DNA from: Streptomycetaceae bacterium
GTDB lineage: Bacteria; Actinomycetota; Actinomycetes; Nanopelagicales; Nanopelagicaceae
DNA length: 39,315 bases
NCBI GenBank assembly: GCA_900298985.1
Contig: OMHY01000070.1
Span: 1 to 39,315, forward strand
Direction: 5' to 3'
Shown here: piece after piece, positions 17,178 to 25,298 of the stretch
Layout: every line of letters starts with the position of its first letter
Position numbering within the stretch: the first letter of the stretch is position 1
Made by a program: the position numbers and the translations under genes
The notes under the pieces: generated by a model
What the model saw: only the letters and a program-made list of their open reading frames with translations
What the model was told of the DNA's origin: nothing
Database searches by the model: none

Positions 17178-17911
17178 TCTACACTTACTAAATCATTTTT
17201 AGAATCTGCAGAATCAGAGTTGAAGCGATAACCAACGTTTCGCACTGTACCGATCATTCCTTCTTCAGATCCTAATTTAGAACGCAACCTTCTAATATGA
17301 ACATCTACTGTTCTAGTACCGCCGTAATAATCGTAACCCCAAATTTCATGTAACAATTGTGACCTAGAAAAAACTCGACCAGGATGTTGTGCTAGAAATT
17401 TCAATAATTCAAATTCTTTATAAGTTAAATCTAAAACGCGACCACGAATTTTGGCAGTAAAGGTATGTTCATCAATAACTACATCTCCACTTTTTATTTC
17501 ATTAATAGCATTGTTAGCACTTTGACTATCTCTTCTCTCTAACAAAATGCGTAGTCTACTTTCTACCTCTGCCACAGTAGCATTACTTAAAATAATTTCA
17601 TTAAATCCCCAACTAGCACTTAAGGCAGGTAAGGAAGAATCACTTGAAATTAAAATAATTGGTAATCCAACACTAGTATTTGCAACTAATTTGCAAATAT
17701 TTTTGGCAGTTGCCAAATCTTTTCTGCCATCAATTGCCACTAAGTCACAATTAGGTTGATTAATTAGTAAAGCTGGATCGGCCGGCAATATCTCAACTTG
17801 GTGCTGTAAAAAGCCCAAAGCGGGCAAAATTACTGAGAGCACATTATTGACTCCACCATCTCGATTCTTTCGATCGATGGCTAATGTTGTGAGAATAGCA
17901 ATTCGTGCCAT
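17174..17911 (-). CDS. glnR: GlnR-type orphan OmpR-family response regulator
   Basis: 245 residues. The N-terminal half is an atypical receiver domain with LPALGFL and VAIDGRKDLATAK, which matches actinobacterial GlnR rather than a normal phospho-receiver: most of the acidic pocket is missing, with only the Asp of the IDGRKDL segment kept. The C-terminal half is a winged helix with TYKEFELLKFLAQHPGRVF, then WGYDYYGGTRTVDVHIRRLR and GTVRNVGYRF. GlnR controls nitrogen assimilation genes in actinobacteria and has no cognate kinase; none is encoded beside it. ATG 17911 has a TATCCT box 9 bases upstream. It is divergent from the fur-like gene, with 65 bases between start codons. Confidence 0.85.
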   Translation of the reverse strand: MARIAILTTLAIDRKNRDGGVNNVLSVILPALGFLQHQVEILPADPALLINQPNCDLVAIDGRKDLATAKNICKLVANTSVGLPIILISSDSSLPALSASWGFNEIILSNATVAEVESRLRILLERRDSQSANNAINEIKSGDVVIDEHTFTAKIRGRVLDLTYKEFELLKFLAQHPGRVFSRSQLLHEIWGYDYYGGTRTVDVHIRRLRSKLGSEEGMIGTVRNVGYRFNSDSADSKNDLVSVD

Positions 17912-17920
17912 AGCGGGTTA

Positions 17921-17926
17921 AGGATA
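17921..17926 (-). promoter_or_regulatory. -10 box of the glnR promoter
   Basis: On the minus strand TATCCT lies 9 bases before ATG 17911, giving a leader of only about 2-3 bases. It shares the short divergent region with the fur promoter. Confidence 0.4.
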
Positions 17927-17964
17927 CTCTGGAATTAGATTCCATGCTTCGCCCCTTATCTCGC

Positions 17965-17970
17965 TACAAT
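17965..17970 (+). promoter_or_regulatory. -10 box of a leaderless promoter for the fur-like gene
   Basis: TACAAT stands 6 bases before GTG 17977. It would lie inside the gene if ATG 17944 were used, so GTG 17977 is preferred. Confidence 0.6.
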
Positions 17971-17976
17971 AACAAG

Positions 17977-18402
17977 GTGGCTGAGAAAAATGAGATTAGA
18001 AATTTAGGTTTGCGCTTAACTCCACAACGAGAGTTGGTATTGAATGCGGTAAGAGAGTTGGGGCATGCGACACCAGAAGAGGTTGCTGAAAAAGTAAGAC
18101 AGGTCCATCCCGGTATTAATCTCAGCACGGTATATCGAAATCTAGAAACATTAGAAAATGTAGGTTTGGTGCTACACACACATTTAGGTCATGGTGGAGC
18201 TACCTATCATGCATCAGAGGAGCTAACACATTTACATTTAGTATGCAGTGTTTGTGGATCTATTGGTGATGCTCCAATCACCGCTGCTGCTTCTTTTGTA
18301 CAAGGCTTGCTTGATGATTATGGTTTCCATACCGATGTGACACATTTTGCAATTACTGGTACCTGTGAAAATTGTTCAGAAACTATTAATAAAATCTCTT
18401 AA
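17977..18402 (+). CDS. Fur-family metal-responsive transcriptional regulator
   Basis: About 141 residues. A winged helix (LRLTPQRELVLNAVRELGHAT, followed by NLSTVYRNLETLENVGLV) leads to a dimerisation and metal domain with His-rich HASEELTHLHL, a first CxxC (CSVC) and a second CxxC (CENC). The two CxxC pairs indicate the structural zinc site. The regulated metal (iron, zinc or nickel) cannot be told from sequence alone. It is followed by ygfZ, an iron-sulfur-related gene, which makes an iron or redox link plausible. GTG 17977 is chosen from the TACAAT box; ATG 17944 would add 11 residues. Confidence 0.85.
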   Translation: MAEKNEIRNLGLRLTPQRELVLNAVRELGHATPEEVAEKVRQVHPGINLSTVYRNLETLENVGLVLHTHLGHGGATYHASEELTHLHLVCSVCGSIGDAPITAAASFVQGLLDDYGFHTDVTHFAITGTCENCSETINKIS

Positions 18403-18405
18403 ATT
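18400..18405 (+). promoter_or_regulatory. -10 box overlapping the fur stop codon
   Basis: TAAATT begins with the TAA stop of the fur-like gene and ends 6 bases before ATG 18412, a leaderless arrangement for ygfZ. Confidence 0.45.
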
Positions 18406-18411
18406 CTTTTA

Positions 18412-19317
18412 ATGGAAAAAATTTTAGTATCCCAGGGCCCTGATAATGGTGCTGTTTTTCATTTAGGAAATCCTAGTAAAGAAGGAAAATTAATTGATTC
18501 TGGTGAGGCTTGGGCTAATCTGTCCCATTTAGGTTTATTGGAAATTTCCGGTAAAGATAGGTTAAATTGGTTGAATGATTTAACTACGCAATTAACTTTA
18601 GAATTAGGAAAAATTTGGCAAAGAGCTTTTATATTAAATGCCCAAGGCAGAATTAGGTTTGATTTATATTTAATGGATACAGGTGAGTCCACTTTTATCT
18701 TGACGGAAAAAGATTATATTTTGGAATTAGAAAAATTCCTAAACTCTATGAAATTTATGCTCCAAGTAGAGGTTATAAATTTAACTGGACAAAGAAATAT
18801 TCTCTTCATAGATGCAGATGGCGAATTGGCAGGTAAAAGTATTGAGCAGTTAAAGGTTCTAACTGATATTCAATTCCAACAGGAGACTTTAAAATTAGAT
18901 TTAAATAATGAAGTTGGGAGTTGGGCGTTAGAAGCGGATCGAATAGCTAGAAAAATTTTTAGAATGGTTATTGATGGAGATGAAAAGACTATTCCTAATG
19001 AAGTTGAGCAATTGGGAAAGGCAGTTCATATGAAAAAAGGTTGTTATCCAGGACAGGAAACTGTCGCTAAGACTTTTAATTTAGGTGCACCTCCAAGATT
19101 ATTAAAACTAATACATTTTGATGGAATGCAAATTGATTTGCCAGCAATAGGCGCCCCTATTACATTTGAAGGAGCAGTAATTGGCAGAATGGGAAGTAGT
19201 GCCCGACATCATCTATTAGGAAATATCGGTTTAGCCTTATTCAAGAGATCATTTCTTAACTCTCATCCAAATGCTAATTTGATAATTGATGGAATTGGAG
19301 CAGTGGTAGAGCAATGA
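18412..19317 (+). CDS. ygfZ: YgfZ/GcvT-like folate-binding protein
   Basis: 301 residues. The hallmark of YgfZ, K-G-C-Y-P-G-Q-E (KKGCYPGQETVAKTFNLG), sits near residue 211, and the N-terminal half has the GcvT-like WANLSHLGLLEISGKDRLNWL. YgfZ/IBA57 proteins bind tetrahydrofolate and support maturation or repair of some [4Fe-4S] enzymes in the cytoplasm. The full family length is present with no damage. No Shine-Dalgarno sequence is seen; the start follows a TAAATT box. The stop overlaps the start of a tiny membrane peptide gene (ATGA). Confidence 0.87.
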   Translation: MEKILVSQGPDNGAVFHLGNPSKEGKLIDSGEAWANLSHLGLLEISGKDRLNWLNDLTTQLTLELGKIWQRAFILNAQGRIRFDLYLMDTGESTFILTEKDYILELEKFLNSMKFMLQVEVINLTGQRNILFIDADGELAGKSIEQLKVLTDIQFQQETLKLDLNNEVGSWALEADRIARKIFRMVIDGDEKTIPNEVEQLGKAVHMKKGCYPGQETVAKTFNLGAPPRLLKLIHFDGMQIDLPAIGAPITFEGAVIGRMGSSARHHLLGNIGLALFKRSFLNSHPNANLIIDGIGAVVEQ

Positions 19318-19427
19318 AATTGTCAGCTTGGATTTTGGCATTTGCATTTTTTATAGCAGCCTTAGTCTTTTTAGCCCGTGGAGTTAGGATAATTCGCGGT
19401 TTAATTCGTAATCGCAAAACCCAATAA
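19314..19427 (+). CDS. 37-residue single-helix membrane peptide
   Basis: The frame runs ATG 19314 to TAA 19427 and encodes 37 residues. A hydrophobic helix follows the first few residues (AWILAFAFFIAALVFL) and the tail is strongly basic (ARGVRIIRGLIRNRKTQ). The ATG overlaps the ygfZ stop as ATGA, the usual sign of translational coupling, and the peptide fills an otherwise empty spacer of 143 bases. The helix plus positive-inside tail suggests a small inner-membrane protein with its C-terminus in the cytoplasm. No homologue is recognised. Confidence 0.55.
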   Translation: MKLSAWILAFAFFIAALVFLARGVRIIRGLIRNRKTQ

Positions 19428-19448
19428 GACCAACTAAATTAATAGGAG

Positions 19449-19454
19449 TAAAGT
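19449..19454 (+). promoter_or_regulatory. -10 box of a leaderless promoter for the nitrobindin-like gene
   Basis: TAAAGT stands 6 bases before GTG 19461. An AGGAG at 19444-19448 is 12 bases from the GTG, too far to act as a normal ribosome site. Confidence 0.5.
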
Positions 19455-19460
19455 TGTCCA

Positions 19461-19958
19461 GTGGCTTTTCAATTACCTGAAGGTTTGCATCCAGATCTAA
19501 ATCCTTTGGCCTGGATAGTTGGAACTTGGCGCGGGAAAGGTCAGGGTGAATATCCAGGTATTGAACCATTTACTTTTTTTCATGAAGTTACCTTTAACCA
19601 TGATGGCCGAGCATTTCTAAATTATTACTCTCGTAGTTGGATTTCAAATGAAAAAAATGAAATTGTAAAGCCAGGTGATGATGAAGTTGGATATTGGTTT
19701 TTAAAAGATGGAAAAATTATTAACGCATTACTTTCCCATTCTCTGGGAGTGACCGAAGGTTGGGTAGGTGTACTTGATGGTCCAAGAATTCAGTTAGCTA
19801 TGGATCAGGGATATTCACTCCCAAATGCACCAATCGTTACTGGTGGTTCTAGATTATATGGTTTGGTAGAGGGTGAATTATTTTTTGCTTATGACATGGC
19901 TGCAAATGGAAAAACTTTGCAAGCACATATTTGGTCCACCATGGAACGGCAAAATTAA
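19461..19958 (+). CDS. Nitrobindin-like FABP-fold heme-binding protein (DUF1794)
   Basis: 165 residues, the normal size. The family hallmark GTWRGKGQGEYPG near residues 20-32 is clear, followed by PFTFFHEVTF, the beta-barrel strands and a C-terminal His in QAHIWSTMER. Nitrobindins are small ten-stranded barrels that bind ferric heme through a late His and react with NO or peroxynitrite. The assignment to heme binding is from the family. The GTG start is supported by TAAAGT at -12 to -7 and by a stop codon shortly upstream in frame. mshA begins on the base after its stop. Confidence 0.82.
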   Translation: MAFQLPEGLHPDLNPLAWIVGTWRGKGQGEYPGIEPFTFFHEVTFNHDGRAFLNYYSRSWISNEKNEIVKPGDDEVGYWFLKDGKIINALLSHSLGVTEGWVGVLDGPRIQLAMDQGYSLPNAPIVTGGSRLYGLVEGELFFAYDMAANGKTLQAHIWSTMERQN

Positions 19959-21239
19959 ATGTTAAATAAGATTGCAACCTTGATGGTCCACACCTCTCCC
20001 TTAGAACAAGCAGGTATTGGCGATGCTGGTGGCATGAATATTTATGTAGTTGAAAGTGCAAAGAAAATGGTGGCAGCGGGAGTAGGAGTAGATATTTTTA
20101 CTCGGGCTACAAAACCTAATCTTCCAAAAATTGTTGAAATTGCTCCGGGGGTAAGAACTATTCATATAGATATTGATCAATATGAATCTTTATCAAAAGA
20201 GCAATTGCCTTATCATGTAAATGAAATCTCTCACAAATTTTTAGAAACAGTTGAAAATGAAAAACTTGATTATGACCTGATTCATTCTCATTATTGGTTA
20301 AGTGGTAAAGTTGCATTAAATGCTAATCAGAAATTGAAGCTACCGTTAGTGCAAACTATGCACACTATGGCATTAGTTAAAAATATGAATTTAGCGGAGC
20401 AAGATAAACCAGAACCAGAAATAAGAATTCAAGGCGAAGTTGAAGTAGTACAAAAAAGTGATGCAATTATTGCAAACACCGAAGCGGAAGCTTCTTCGCT
20501 AGTTACCTTGTATGAAGCCTGTCCGGAAAAGGTACATGTGGTTTCTCCCGGGGTTGATCTAGATACTTTTTCCGCTAAACCTACTACTGCACGTGCAATA
20601 AATAGAAAGCAATTGGGAATACCAGATAATGCTGTAGTTCTAAGTTTTGTAGGTAGATTGCAACCTCATAAAGGCCCAGATATATTGGTGAAAGCCTTAG
20701 CAAATTTATTTGACCATAATCCACACCTAAAAAGTAAAGTTTATTTATTGATTATAGGTGGATCATCGGGAAATGGATCATCGGGAAAACTAAATTCAGA
20801 GTTAGACAATCTAATTAACTTAAGCAAGTTTTTAGGTATCAACTCCAATGTGAAGTTTGTACCGCCAGTAAATAGAAATGAATTACCGGATTGGTATAAA
20901 ACTTCAGATATAGTTTGTGTACCAAGTTATTCCGAAAGTTTTGGATTAGTTGCATTAGAAGCACAAGCTTGTGGTATTCCAGTGGTTGCAACAGCGGTTG
21001 GTGGATTGAGAACAGCGGTAGCAGATGGAATTTCTGGTTCCTTGATTGATGGACATGATCCCAGAGCTTGGTCCTCAGGTTTATTAAGATTAATACAGGA
21101 ACCAAGCAGGCGAACTATTTATTCTTATGGTGCAATTCAACATTCATCACACTTTGGCTGGATGGCAACTTCTCGAGAGATATTAGGAATTTATGATGAA
21201 TTACTCTCTGCCAGAAAATCTAATTTAGCTGGTGCTTAA
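19959..21239 (+). CDS. mshA: D-inositol-3-phosphate glycosyltransferase MshA
   Basis: 426 residues, a GT4-family glycosyltransferase. MshA makes the first committed step of mycothiol synthesis, joining N-acetylglucosamine from UDP-GlcNAc to inositol 3-phosphate. Diagnostic stretches: VHTSPLEQAGIGDAGGMNIY at the N-terminus, LIHSHYWLSG, QTMHTMALVKN, VHVVSPGVDLDTF, LSFVGRLQPHKGPDIL and the donor-site SYSESFGLVALEAQACGIPV. Mycothiol is the low-molecular thiol of actinobacteria, which is strong support for the phylum. The gene starts immediately after the upstream stop codon and has no promoter of its own that I can see. Confidence 0.92.
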   Translation: MLNKIATLMVHTSPLEQAGIGDAGGMNIYVVESAKKMVAAGVGVDIFTRATKPNLPKIVEIAPGVRTIHIDIDQYESLSKEQLPYHVNEISHKFLETVENEKLDYDLIHSHYWLSGKVALNANQKLKLPLVQTMHTMALVKNMNLAEQDKPEPEIRIQGEVEVVQKSDAIIANTEAEASSLVTLYEACPEKVHVVSPGVDLDTFSAKPTTARAINRKQLGIPDNAVVLSFVGRLQPHKGPDILVKALANLFDHNPHLKSKVYLLIIGGSSGNGSSGKLNSELDNLINLSKFLGINSNVKFVPPVNRNELPDWYKTSDIVCVPSYSESFGLVALEAQACGIPVVATAVGGLRTAVADGISGSLIDGHDPRAWSSGLLRLIQEPSRRTIYSYGAIQHSSHFGWMATSREILGIYDELLSARKSNLAGA

Positions 21240-21255
21240 ATTATTTTTATTAAGT

Positions 21256-21261
21256 TAGAAT
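21256..21261 (+). promoter_or_regulatory. -10 box of a leaderless promoter for gpmA
   Basis: TAGAAT stands 7 bases before ATG 21269. Confidence 0.45.
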
Positions 21262-21268
21262 TATATAT

Positions 21269-22015
21269 ATGAGTATGGAATTAATTTTAATACGTCATGG
21301 TGAGAGTGAATGGAATGCCAAAAATCTTTTCACTGGTTGGGTAGATGTGCGTTTATCACCAAAGGGTGAAGCGGAGGCTAAAAGGGGCGGGGAACTCTTA
21401 AAAGAAAAAGATTTGCTTCCAGATATTTTGCATACCTCTATGTTGCGCCGTGCGATTACTACCGCTCAAATTGCACTTGATAATTGTGACCGACATTGGA
21501 TTCCGGTTAATAGAAGTTGGCGTTTAAATGAAAGACATTACGGAGCGCTGCAGGGAAAAGACAAAGCTCAAACTTTAGCTCAATACGGGGAAGAGCAATT
21601 TAAGTTATGGCGTAGATCTTATGATGTGCCGCCTCCAGAAATTGCTAACGATGACCCTTATTCTCAATTCAATGATGCCAGGTACCAAGAATTAGGCGCG
21701 CAATTGCCTAAAACTGAATGTTTAAAAGATGTAGTAGCGAGATTGCTGCCATATTGGGAAAAAAATATTGTGCCTGATTTAAAACAAGGCAAGAGGGTTT
21801 TAGTTACCGCACATGGTAATTCTCTGAGGGCGTTAGTTAAACATTTAGATGTAATTAGTGATACTCAAATTGCAGAGTTAAATATTCCAACTGGCATTCC
21901 ACTTCTATATAAGTTAGATAGTAACTTTAAGCCCGAAGTTTCCGGTGGAGAGTATTTAGATCCAGAGGCAGCAAAGAGTGCAATTGAAGCTGTGGCAAAT
22001 CAAGGTAAAAAGTAA
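21269..22015 (+). CDS. gpmA: 2,3-bisphosphoglycerate-dependent phosphoglycerate mutase
   Basis: 248 residues, the standard dPGM length. The phospho-His motif [11 protein letters not shown], the [13 protein letters not shown] segment, [13 protein letters not shown], and the second catalytic His in [15 protein letters not shown] are all present. It interconverts 3- and 2-phosphoglycerate in lower glycolysis and gluconeogenesis. The start could be ATG 21269 or ATG 21275; the TAGAAT box 7 bases ahead of 21269 favours the first. It converges on phoU with a single base between the stop codons and no visible terminator. Confidence 0.93.
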   Translation: MSMELILIRHGESEWNAKNLFTGWVDVRLSPKGEAEAKRGGELLKEKDLLPDILHTSMLRRAITTAQIALDNCDRHWIPVNRSWRLNERHYGALQGKDKAQTLAQYGEEQFKLWRRSYDVPPPEIANDDPYSQFNDARYQELGAQLPKTECLKDVVARLLPYWEKNIVPDLKQGKRVLVTAHGNSLRALVKHLDVISDTQIAELNIPTGIPLLYKLDSNFKPEVSGGEYLDPEAAKSAIEAVANQGKK

Positions 22016-22016
22016 T

Positions 22017-22670
22017 TTAGTTTTCAACTGAATAAAATTCACCAGTTACTAAATAATAAACTCTTCTGGCAATAGATACCGCATGGTCTGCGCATCTTTC
22101 ATAATATCTACCAAGCAATGTCATATCAATTGCTGGTTCCACTCCATAAGACCATTCATCACTAAGAAGTATTGAAATTAGTTTTCTATGCAACAAATCC
22201 ATCTCATCATCATCTTTTTCTAATTCTAAGGCGCGATTAATATCTCTAAATTCCATTACCGCAGTTAATTTATCAATCAATCTATCCAAAACTTTTCCCA
22301 TGTCAGTAATTACTGGAATAAGTTCATTTGGTACAGATTTATTTGGATAACGCATACGGGCTTGTTTTGCAATGTGATGGGCTAAATCTCCCATTCTTTC
22401 TAGATCAGCACCAATCCTTAAGTTGGAAACCAATACTCGCAAATCTGCAGCTACAGGTTGTTGGCGGGCAATTAGATTTATTGTTCGAGCATCCAAATCA
22501 TGTTGAATATTATCAATGCGTACATCTTCAGCTATTACTTTTTCCGCTAAATTAATATCAGCTGAAAGTAATGAACGTGTGGCATCATTCATCGCCTCTC
22601 TAACCATAGTCGCCATATGAATCTGGGAGCGGCTAATAGAATCTAACTCATCCTGGAAGGCCAAACGCAT
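22017..22670 (-). CDS. phoU: Phosphate signalling protein PhoU
   Basis: About 217 residues with the duplicated PhoU three-helix pattern: MATMVREAMNDATRSLL and RMGDLAHHIAKQAR in the first half, YERCADHAVSIARRV in the second, both carrying the metal-binding E/D-x-x-x-D-type motifs. PhoU restrains the phosphate two-component kinase and links it to phosphate uptake. ATG 22670 is chosen because MRLAFQDELD is where the family begins and a TATCCT box lies exactly 6 bases upstream; a longer frame starting at 22811 would cover the senX3 promoter. It is divergent from senX3-regX3, the expected partner system. Confidence 0.92.
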   Translation of the reverse strand: MRLAFQDELDSISRSQIHMATMVREAMNDATRSLLSADINLAEKVIAEDVRIDNIQHDLDARTINLIARQQPVAADLRVLVSNLRIGADLERMGDLAHHIAKQARMRYPNKSVPNELIPVITDMGKVLDRLIDKLTAVMEFRDINRALELEKDDDEMDLLHRKLISILLSDEWSYGVEPAIDMTLLGRYYERCADHAVSIARRVYYLVTGEFYSVEN

Positions 22671-22676
22671 AGGCAA

Positions 22677-22682
22677 AGGATA
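22677..22682 (-). promoter_or_regulatory. -10 box of a leaderless promoter for phoU
   Basis: On the minus strand TATCCT stands 6 bases before ATG 22670. Confidence 0.55.
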
Positions 22683-22685
22683 ACT

Positions 22686-22722
22686 GTTAACTGGGTAAGA
22701 CCGGCTTTTAATTGTTAACAAT
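22686..22722. promoter_or_regulatory. Two GTTAAC sites, one in a 12-base palindrome (candidate RegX3/Pho sites)
   Basis: GTTAAC at 22686-22691 and again at 22714-22719, the second inside the perfect palindrome ATTGTTAACAAT (22711-22722). They lie just upstream of the phoU -10 box, where a -35 element is missing. The same core occurs twice ahead of ppk. A regulator site is an inference. Confidence 0.3.
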
Positions 22723-22810
22723 TGGCAAACAGTAAATGAAAAAAGACTCCGTTTTGCCGGTTCTACGCTCAATTCCTTGGGTCTAGATAACTTGTGCTCC
22801 CAAAGAGCCA

Positions 22811-22816
22811 TAACAT
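22811..22816 (+). promoter_or_regulatory. -10 box of a leaderless promoter for senX3
   Basis: TAACAT stands 6 bases before GTG 22823. The -35 region is poor, as expected for an activated promoter. Confidence 0.5.
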
Positions 22817-22822
22817 AGTGCT

Positions 22823-23920
22823 GTGGCTTGGTTAAAAAAAAGGGAATTAGCCTCCATAACTCCTATTCAAAAAGGGCAGGTTGACCAATTTGAATTCCCG
22901 CGCCGTCAAATTATTGAATTACTTTCTTTATTTGATGCGGAAAGCTTGTTATTGGATCAAGATAATAAAGTTATTTATTCAACTGATGGTATTACCACTT
23001 TAAATATTGTCCGGGAACAATATCTCATAAATGAATCTTTATTAATGTTAGTCAGAGCTACACGCAGGTCAGGGCAAAAACAAGAAAGTACTATGGAATT
23101 ACCGCGTGGCCCGATTGGTAGTGGCACACATGCATTAAATGTCAGAACTACATTATTAGATGATGATTTCATAGCAATTTTAATTTTTGATGATAGTGAA
23201 ATGCGCAGATTAGATTCAACTAGGCGGGATTTTGTAGCCAATATCTCTCATGAATTAAAAACTCCAATCGGTGCACTAAGTATTTTGAGTGAAGCGGTTT
23301 TGGGAGCAACTGATGATCCAGAAGCTATCACCAGGTTTGCCCAAAGAATGCAGGTGGAATCAGCTCGATTAACTAATTTGGTTCAAGAGATTATTAATCT
23401 CTCCAGATTACAAGATGATGACCCATTAAGGAACGGCAGACCTATAAATATAAATTATGCGATATTAATTGCAATTGATAGATGTCGCACAAGTGCAGAG
23501 CAAAAAAATATTAAAATTGATTATGAGAATAATGAATTTTCGGGGACGATATTAGGGGATTTAGAGCAAATAACTACCGCTTTAGAAAATCTTATAGAGA
23601 ATGCTATTAATTATTCCGCTCCTGGAACAAAAGTTGGAATCGGTACTCGCATTCAAGGAGAGATTTTGGAAATCTCTGTTACTGACCAAGGTATAGGTAT
23701 CGCTCAAAAAGATATTGAAAGAATTTTTGAAAGGTTTTATAGAGTAGATGCAGCCAGATCCCGGGAAACAGGTGGAACTGGACTGGGTCTATCAATAGTA
23801 AAACATGTAATTCAAAATCATGGTGGAGAAGTTTCAGTTTGGAGTAGAGAAAATTCCGGTAGTACCTTCACTGTCAGATTGCCGTTATGGAAAGAAGAAA
23901 ATAAAGGAGAGAGAAATTGA
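22823..23920 (+). CDS. senX3: SenX3/PhoR-type sensor histidine kinase without membrane segments
   Basis: 365 residues: an N-terminal PAS-like region (about 25-125), the H-box FVANISHELKTPIGAL (H143), then the ATPase N-box ENLIENAINY, G1 DQGIGIAQKD, F-box RFYRV and G2 GGTGLGLSIVKH. It should phosphorylate the RegX3 encoded next to it (4-base overlap) in response to phosphate. SenX3/PhoR of relatives begin with one or two transmembrane helices; none can be found here, even though the start is pinned by TAACAT 6 bases ahead of GTG. It therefore appears cytosolic. The divergent phoU and the neighbouring regX3 support the assignment. Confidence 0.9.
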   Translation: MAWLKKRELASITPIQKGQVDQFEFPRRQIIELLSLFDAESLLLDQDNKVIYSTDGITTLNIVREQYLINESLLMLVRATRRSGQKQESTMELPRGPIGSGTHALNVRTTLLDDDFIAILIFDDSEMRRLDSTRRDFVANISHELKTPIGALSILSEAVLGATDDPEAITRFAQRMQVESARLTNLVQEIINLSRLQDDDPLRNGRPININYAILIAIDRCRTSAEQKNIKIDYENNEFSGTILGDLEQITTALENLIENAINYSAPGTKVGIGTRIQGEILEISVTDQGIGIAQKDIERIFERFYRVDAARSRETGGTGLGLSIVKHVIQNHGGEVSVWSRENSGSTFTVRLPLWKEENKGERN

Positions 23921-24597
23921 CCAAAATTTTAGTAGTGGAGGATGAAGCTTCTTTTTCGGATGCACTGGCATATTTGTTAGGTAGAGAAGGATTTGATGTA
24001 TCAGTAGCTCCTACTGGTCAAGATGCTATAACTGAATTTGAACGCTCCGGAGCAGATCTTGTATTACTAGATTTAATGTTGCCTGGTATACCAGGAACAG
24101 AAGTTTGTCGTCAGATTCGCACTAAATCCAAAGTTCCAGTAATTATGTTAACCGCTAAAGATACTGAGGTAGATAAAGTAGTTGGATTAGAACTTGGTGC
24201 TGATGATTATGTAACTAAACCTTATTCCTCTCGAGAATTGTTAGCCCGAATTAGAGCGGTGTTAAGAAGACAATCTCCAGAGGAGATATCTGATGGAGAA
24301 CCGTTGGTTGCTGGCCCGGTCAAAATTGATATTGAAAGACATCTAGTACAAATAAATGGAACCCAAATTTCTTTACCTTTAAAAGAATTTGAGTTATTAG
24401 AATATTTAGTAAGAAATGCGGGAAGAGTATTAACTCGAGTGCAATTAATTGACCGGGTATGGGGTAATGATTATTTTGGTGATACTAAAACTTTAGATGT
24501 TCATATTAAAAGATTAAGATCTAAAATTGAGACCGATCCAGCAAATCCAGTTTATATCCAAACAGTTAGAGGTTTAGGTTATAAATTTGAAGTTTAA
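23917..24597 (+). CDS. regX3: RegX3/PhoP-type phosphate response regulator
   Basis: 226 residues, OmpR/PhoB class. The receiver has the acidic pair ED at 8-9, the phospho-acceptor D52 in LVLLDLMLPG, the Thr in MLTAKD and the Lys in YVTKPYSSREL. The winged helix has LPLKEFELLEYLVRNAGRVL and DYFGDTKTLDVHIKRLRSK. The TTG start overlaps the kinase stop (TTGA) with a strong AAGGAG a few bases upstream, so the pair is translationally coupled. It should control phosphate genes such as phoU and ppk, where repeated GTTAAC motifs are seen. Confidence 0.92.
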   Translation: MTKILVVEDEASFSDALAYLLGREGFDVSVAPTGQDAITEFERSGADLVLLDLMLPGIPGTEVCRQIRTKSKVPVIMLTAKDTEVDKVVGLELGADDYVTKPYSSRELLARIRAVLRRQSPEEISDGEPLVAGPVKIDIERHLVQINGTQISLPLKEFELLEYLVRNAGRVLTRVQLIDRVWGNDYFGDTKTLDVHIKRLRSKIETDPANPVYIQTVRGLGYKFEV

Positions 24598-24598
24598 G

Positions 24599-24614
24599 AA
24601 GTAAATATTTACTT
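24599..24614. terminator. AT-rich perfect palindrome between convergent genes
   Basis: The 16-base perfect palindrome AAGTAAATATTTACTT follows the regX3 stop and overlaps the last codons of the convergent lipoprotein gene. T-rich sequence follows on the plus strand. The stem has little G+C, so terminator activity is only possible. Confidence 0.3.
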
Positions 24615-25127
24615 AGTTTTGTTTTCAGCATTATTGAAGGTGTCCGCTGAAACATTCGCAAAATAACCAGATTTACTTTCTAAAATTGCATTAACATTAA
24701 TTGGTGCCGCATTTTGAAAATTAATTATTGCATTGTATCTCTCGCCAGTTTGGCCTTTTAAACCTGGGATTAAGCCAGCTGCATTTGCTGAAGGTCCTGC
24801 AAAAACTATTGGTTGATTTTGTTTTAGCTCATAACTTGGAGCAGATAATTTAGCTGTAATTCCATTAACTGTAATACCGGTTAATTGATCATTGCTTTGA
24901 CCTTGGTTGATAAAGGTTCCAACTAATACCGCAGAACCATCTGGTTGGTTAACCAATAAGAAATCTCTAACTTTTACCAATCCTGAATCAGCCTCAACAC
25001 CATCAGTTACTTGCTTAATTTGGGAGGTAGGTGCATCTTTTCCAGAGGCACATCCTGTAAGCAAAATTGATGATAATCCGATTAAAGCTAGCGCCACAAT
25101 TTTTTTGCGGGTTAAGTTAGATGTCAT
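24609..25127 (-). CDS. Lipoprotein, actinobacterial PCu(A)C-like/DUF461-type candidate
   Basis: 172 residues. A lipoprotein signal (TRKKIVALALIGLSSILLTGC) ends in the lipobox LTGC, with the lipidated Cys near residue 26. The mature part is a single beta-rich domain with VKVRDFLLVNQPDGSAVLVG and NQGQSNDQLTGITVNG. It resembles the small copper-chaperone-like lipoproteins found near phosphate regulators and carD in other actinobacteria, but no Met/His copper motif is obvious, so metal binding is doubtful. It is anchored on the outer face of the membrane. It converges on regX3. Confidence 0.75.
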   Translation of the reverse strand: MTSNLTRKKIVALALIGLSSILLTGCASGKDAPTSQIKQVTDGVEADSGLVKVRDFLLVNQPDGSAVLVGTFINQGQSNDQLTGITVNGITAKLSAPSYELKQNQPIVFAGPSANAAGLIPGLKGQTGERYNAIINFQNAAPINVNAILESKSGYFANVSADTFNNAENKTK

Positions 25128-25298
25128 CAGAGAAATACGCCCCTTTAAAAGTTTTCTATTTATTGCTTGAACTTATTGTTTGAAGTTAATGCTTGAACCT
25201 AAATAATTCTACCTAATTTGTGTTGGCTAGATACTCACACAAAACGAGGAAACCCTCAAAAGGGGCGAAAATCACCACTTTTCCGCAGTTGGAAATGA

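Noticed and set aside
22671-22811. N-terminal extension of PhoU
   Set aside because: It would cover both divergent promoters, adds residues unlike the family, and a TATCCT box sits 6 bases before ATG 22670.
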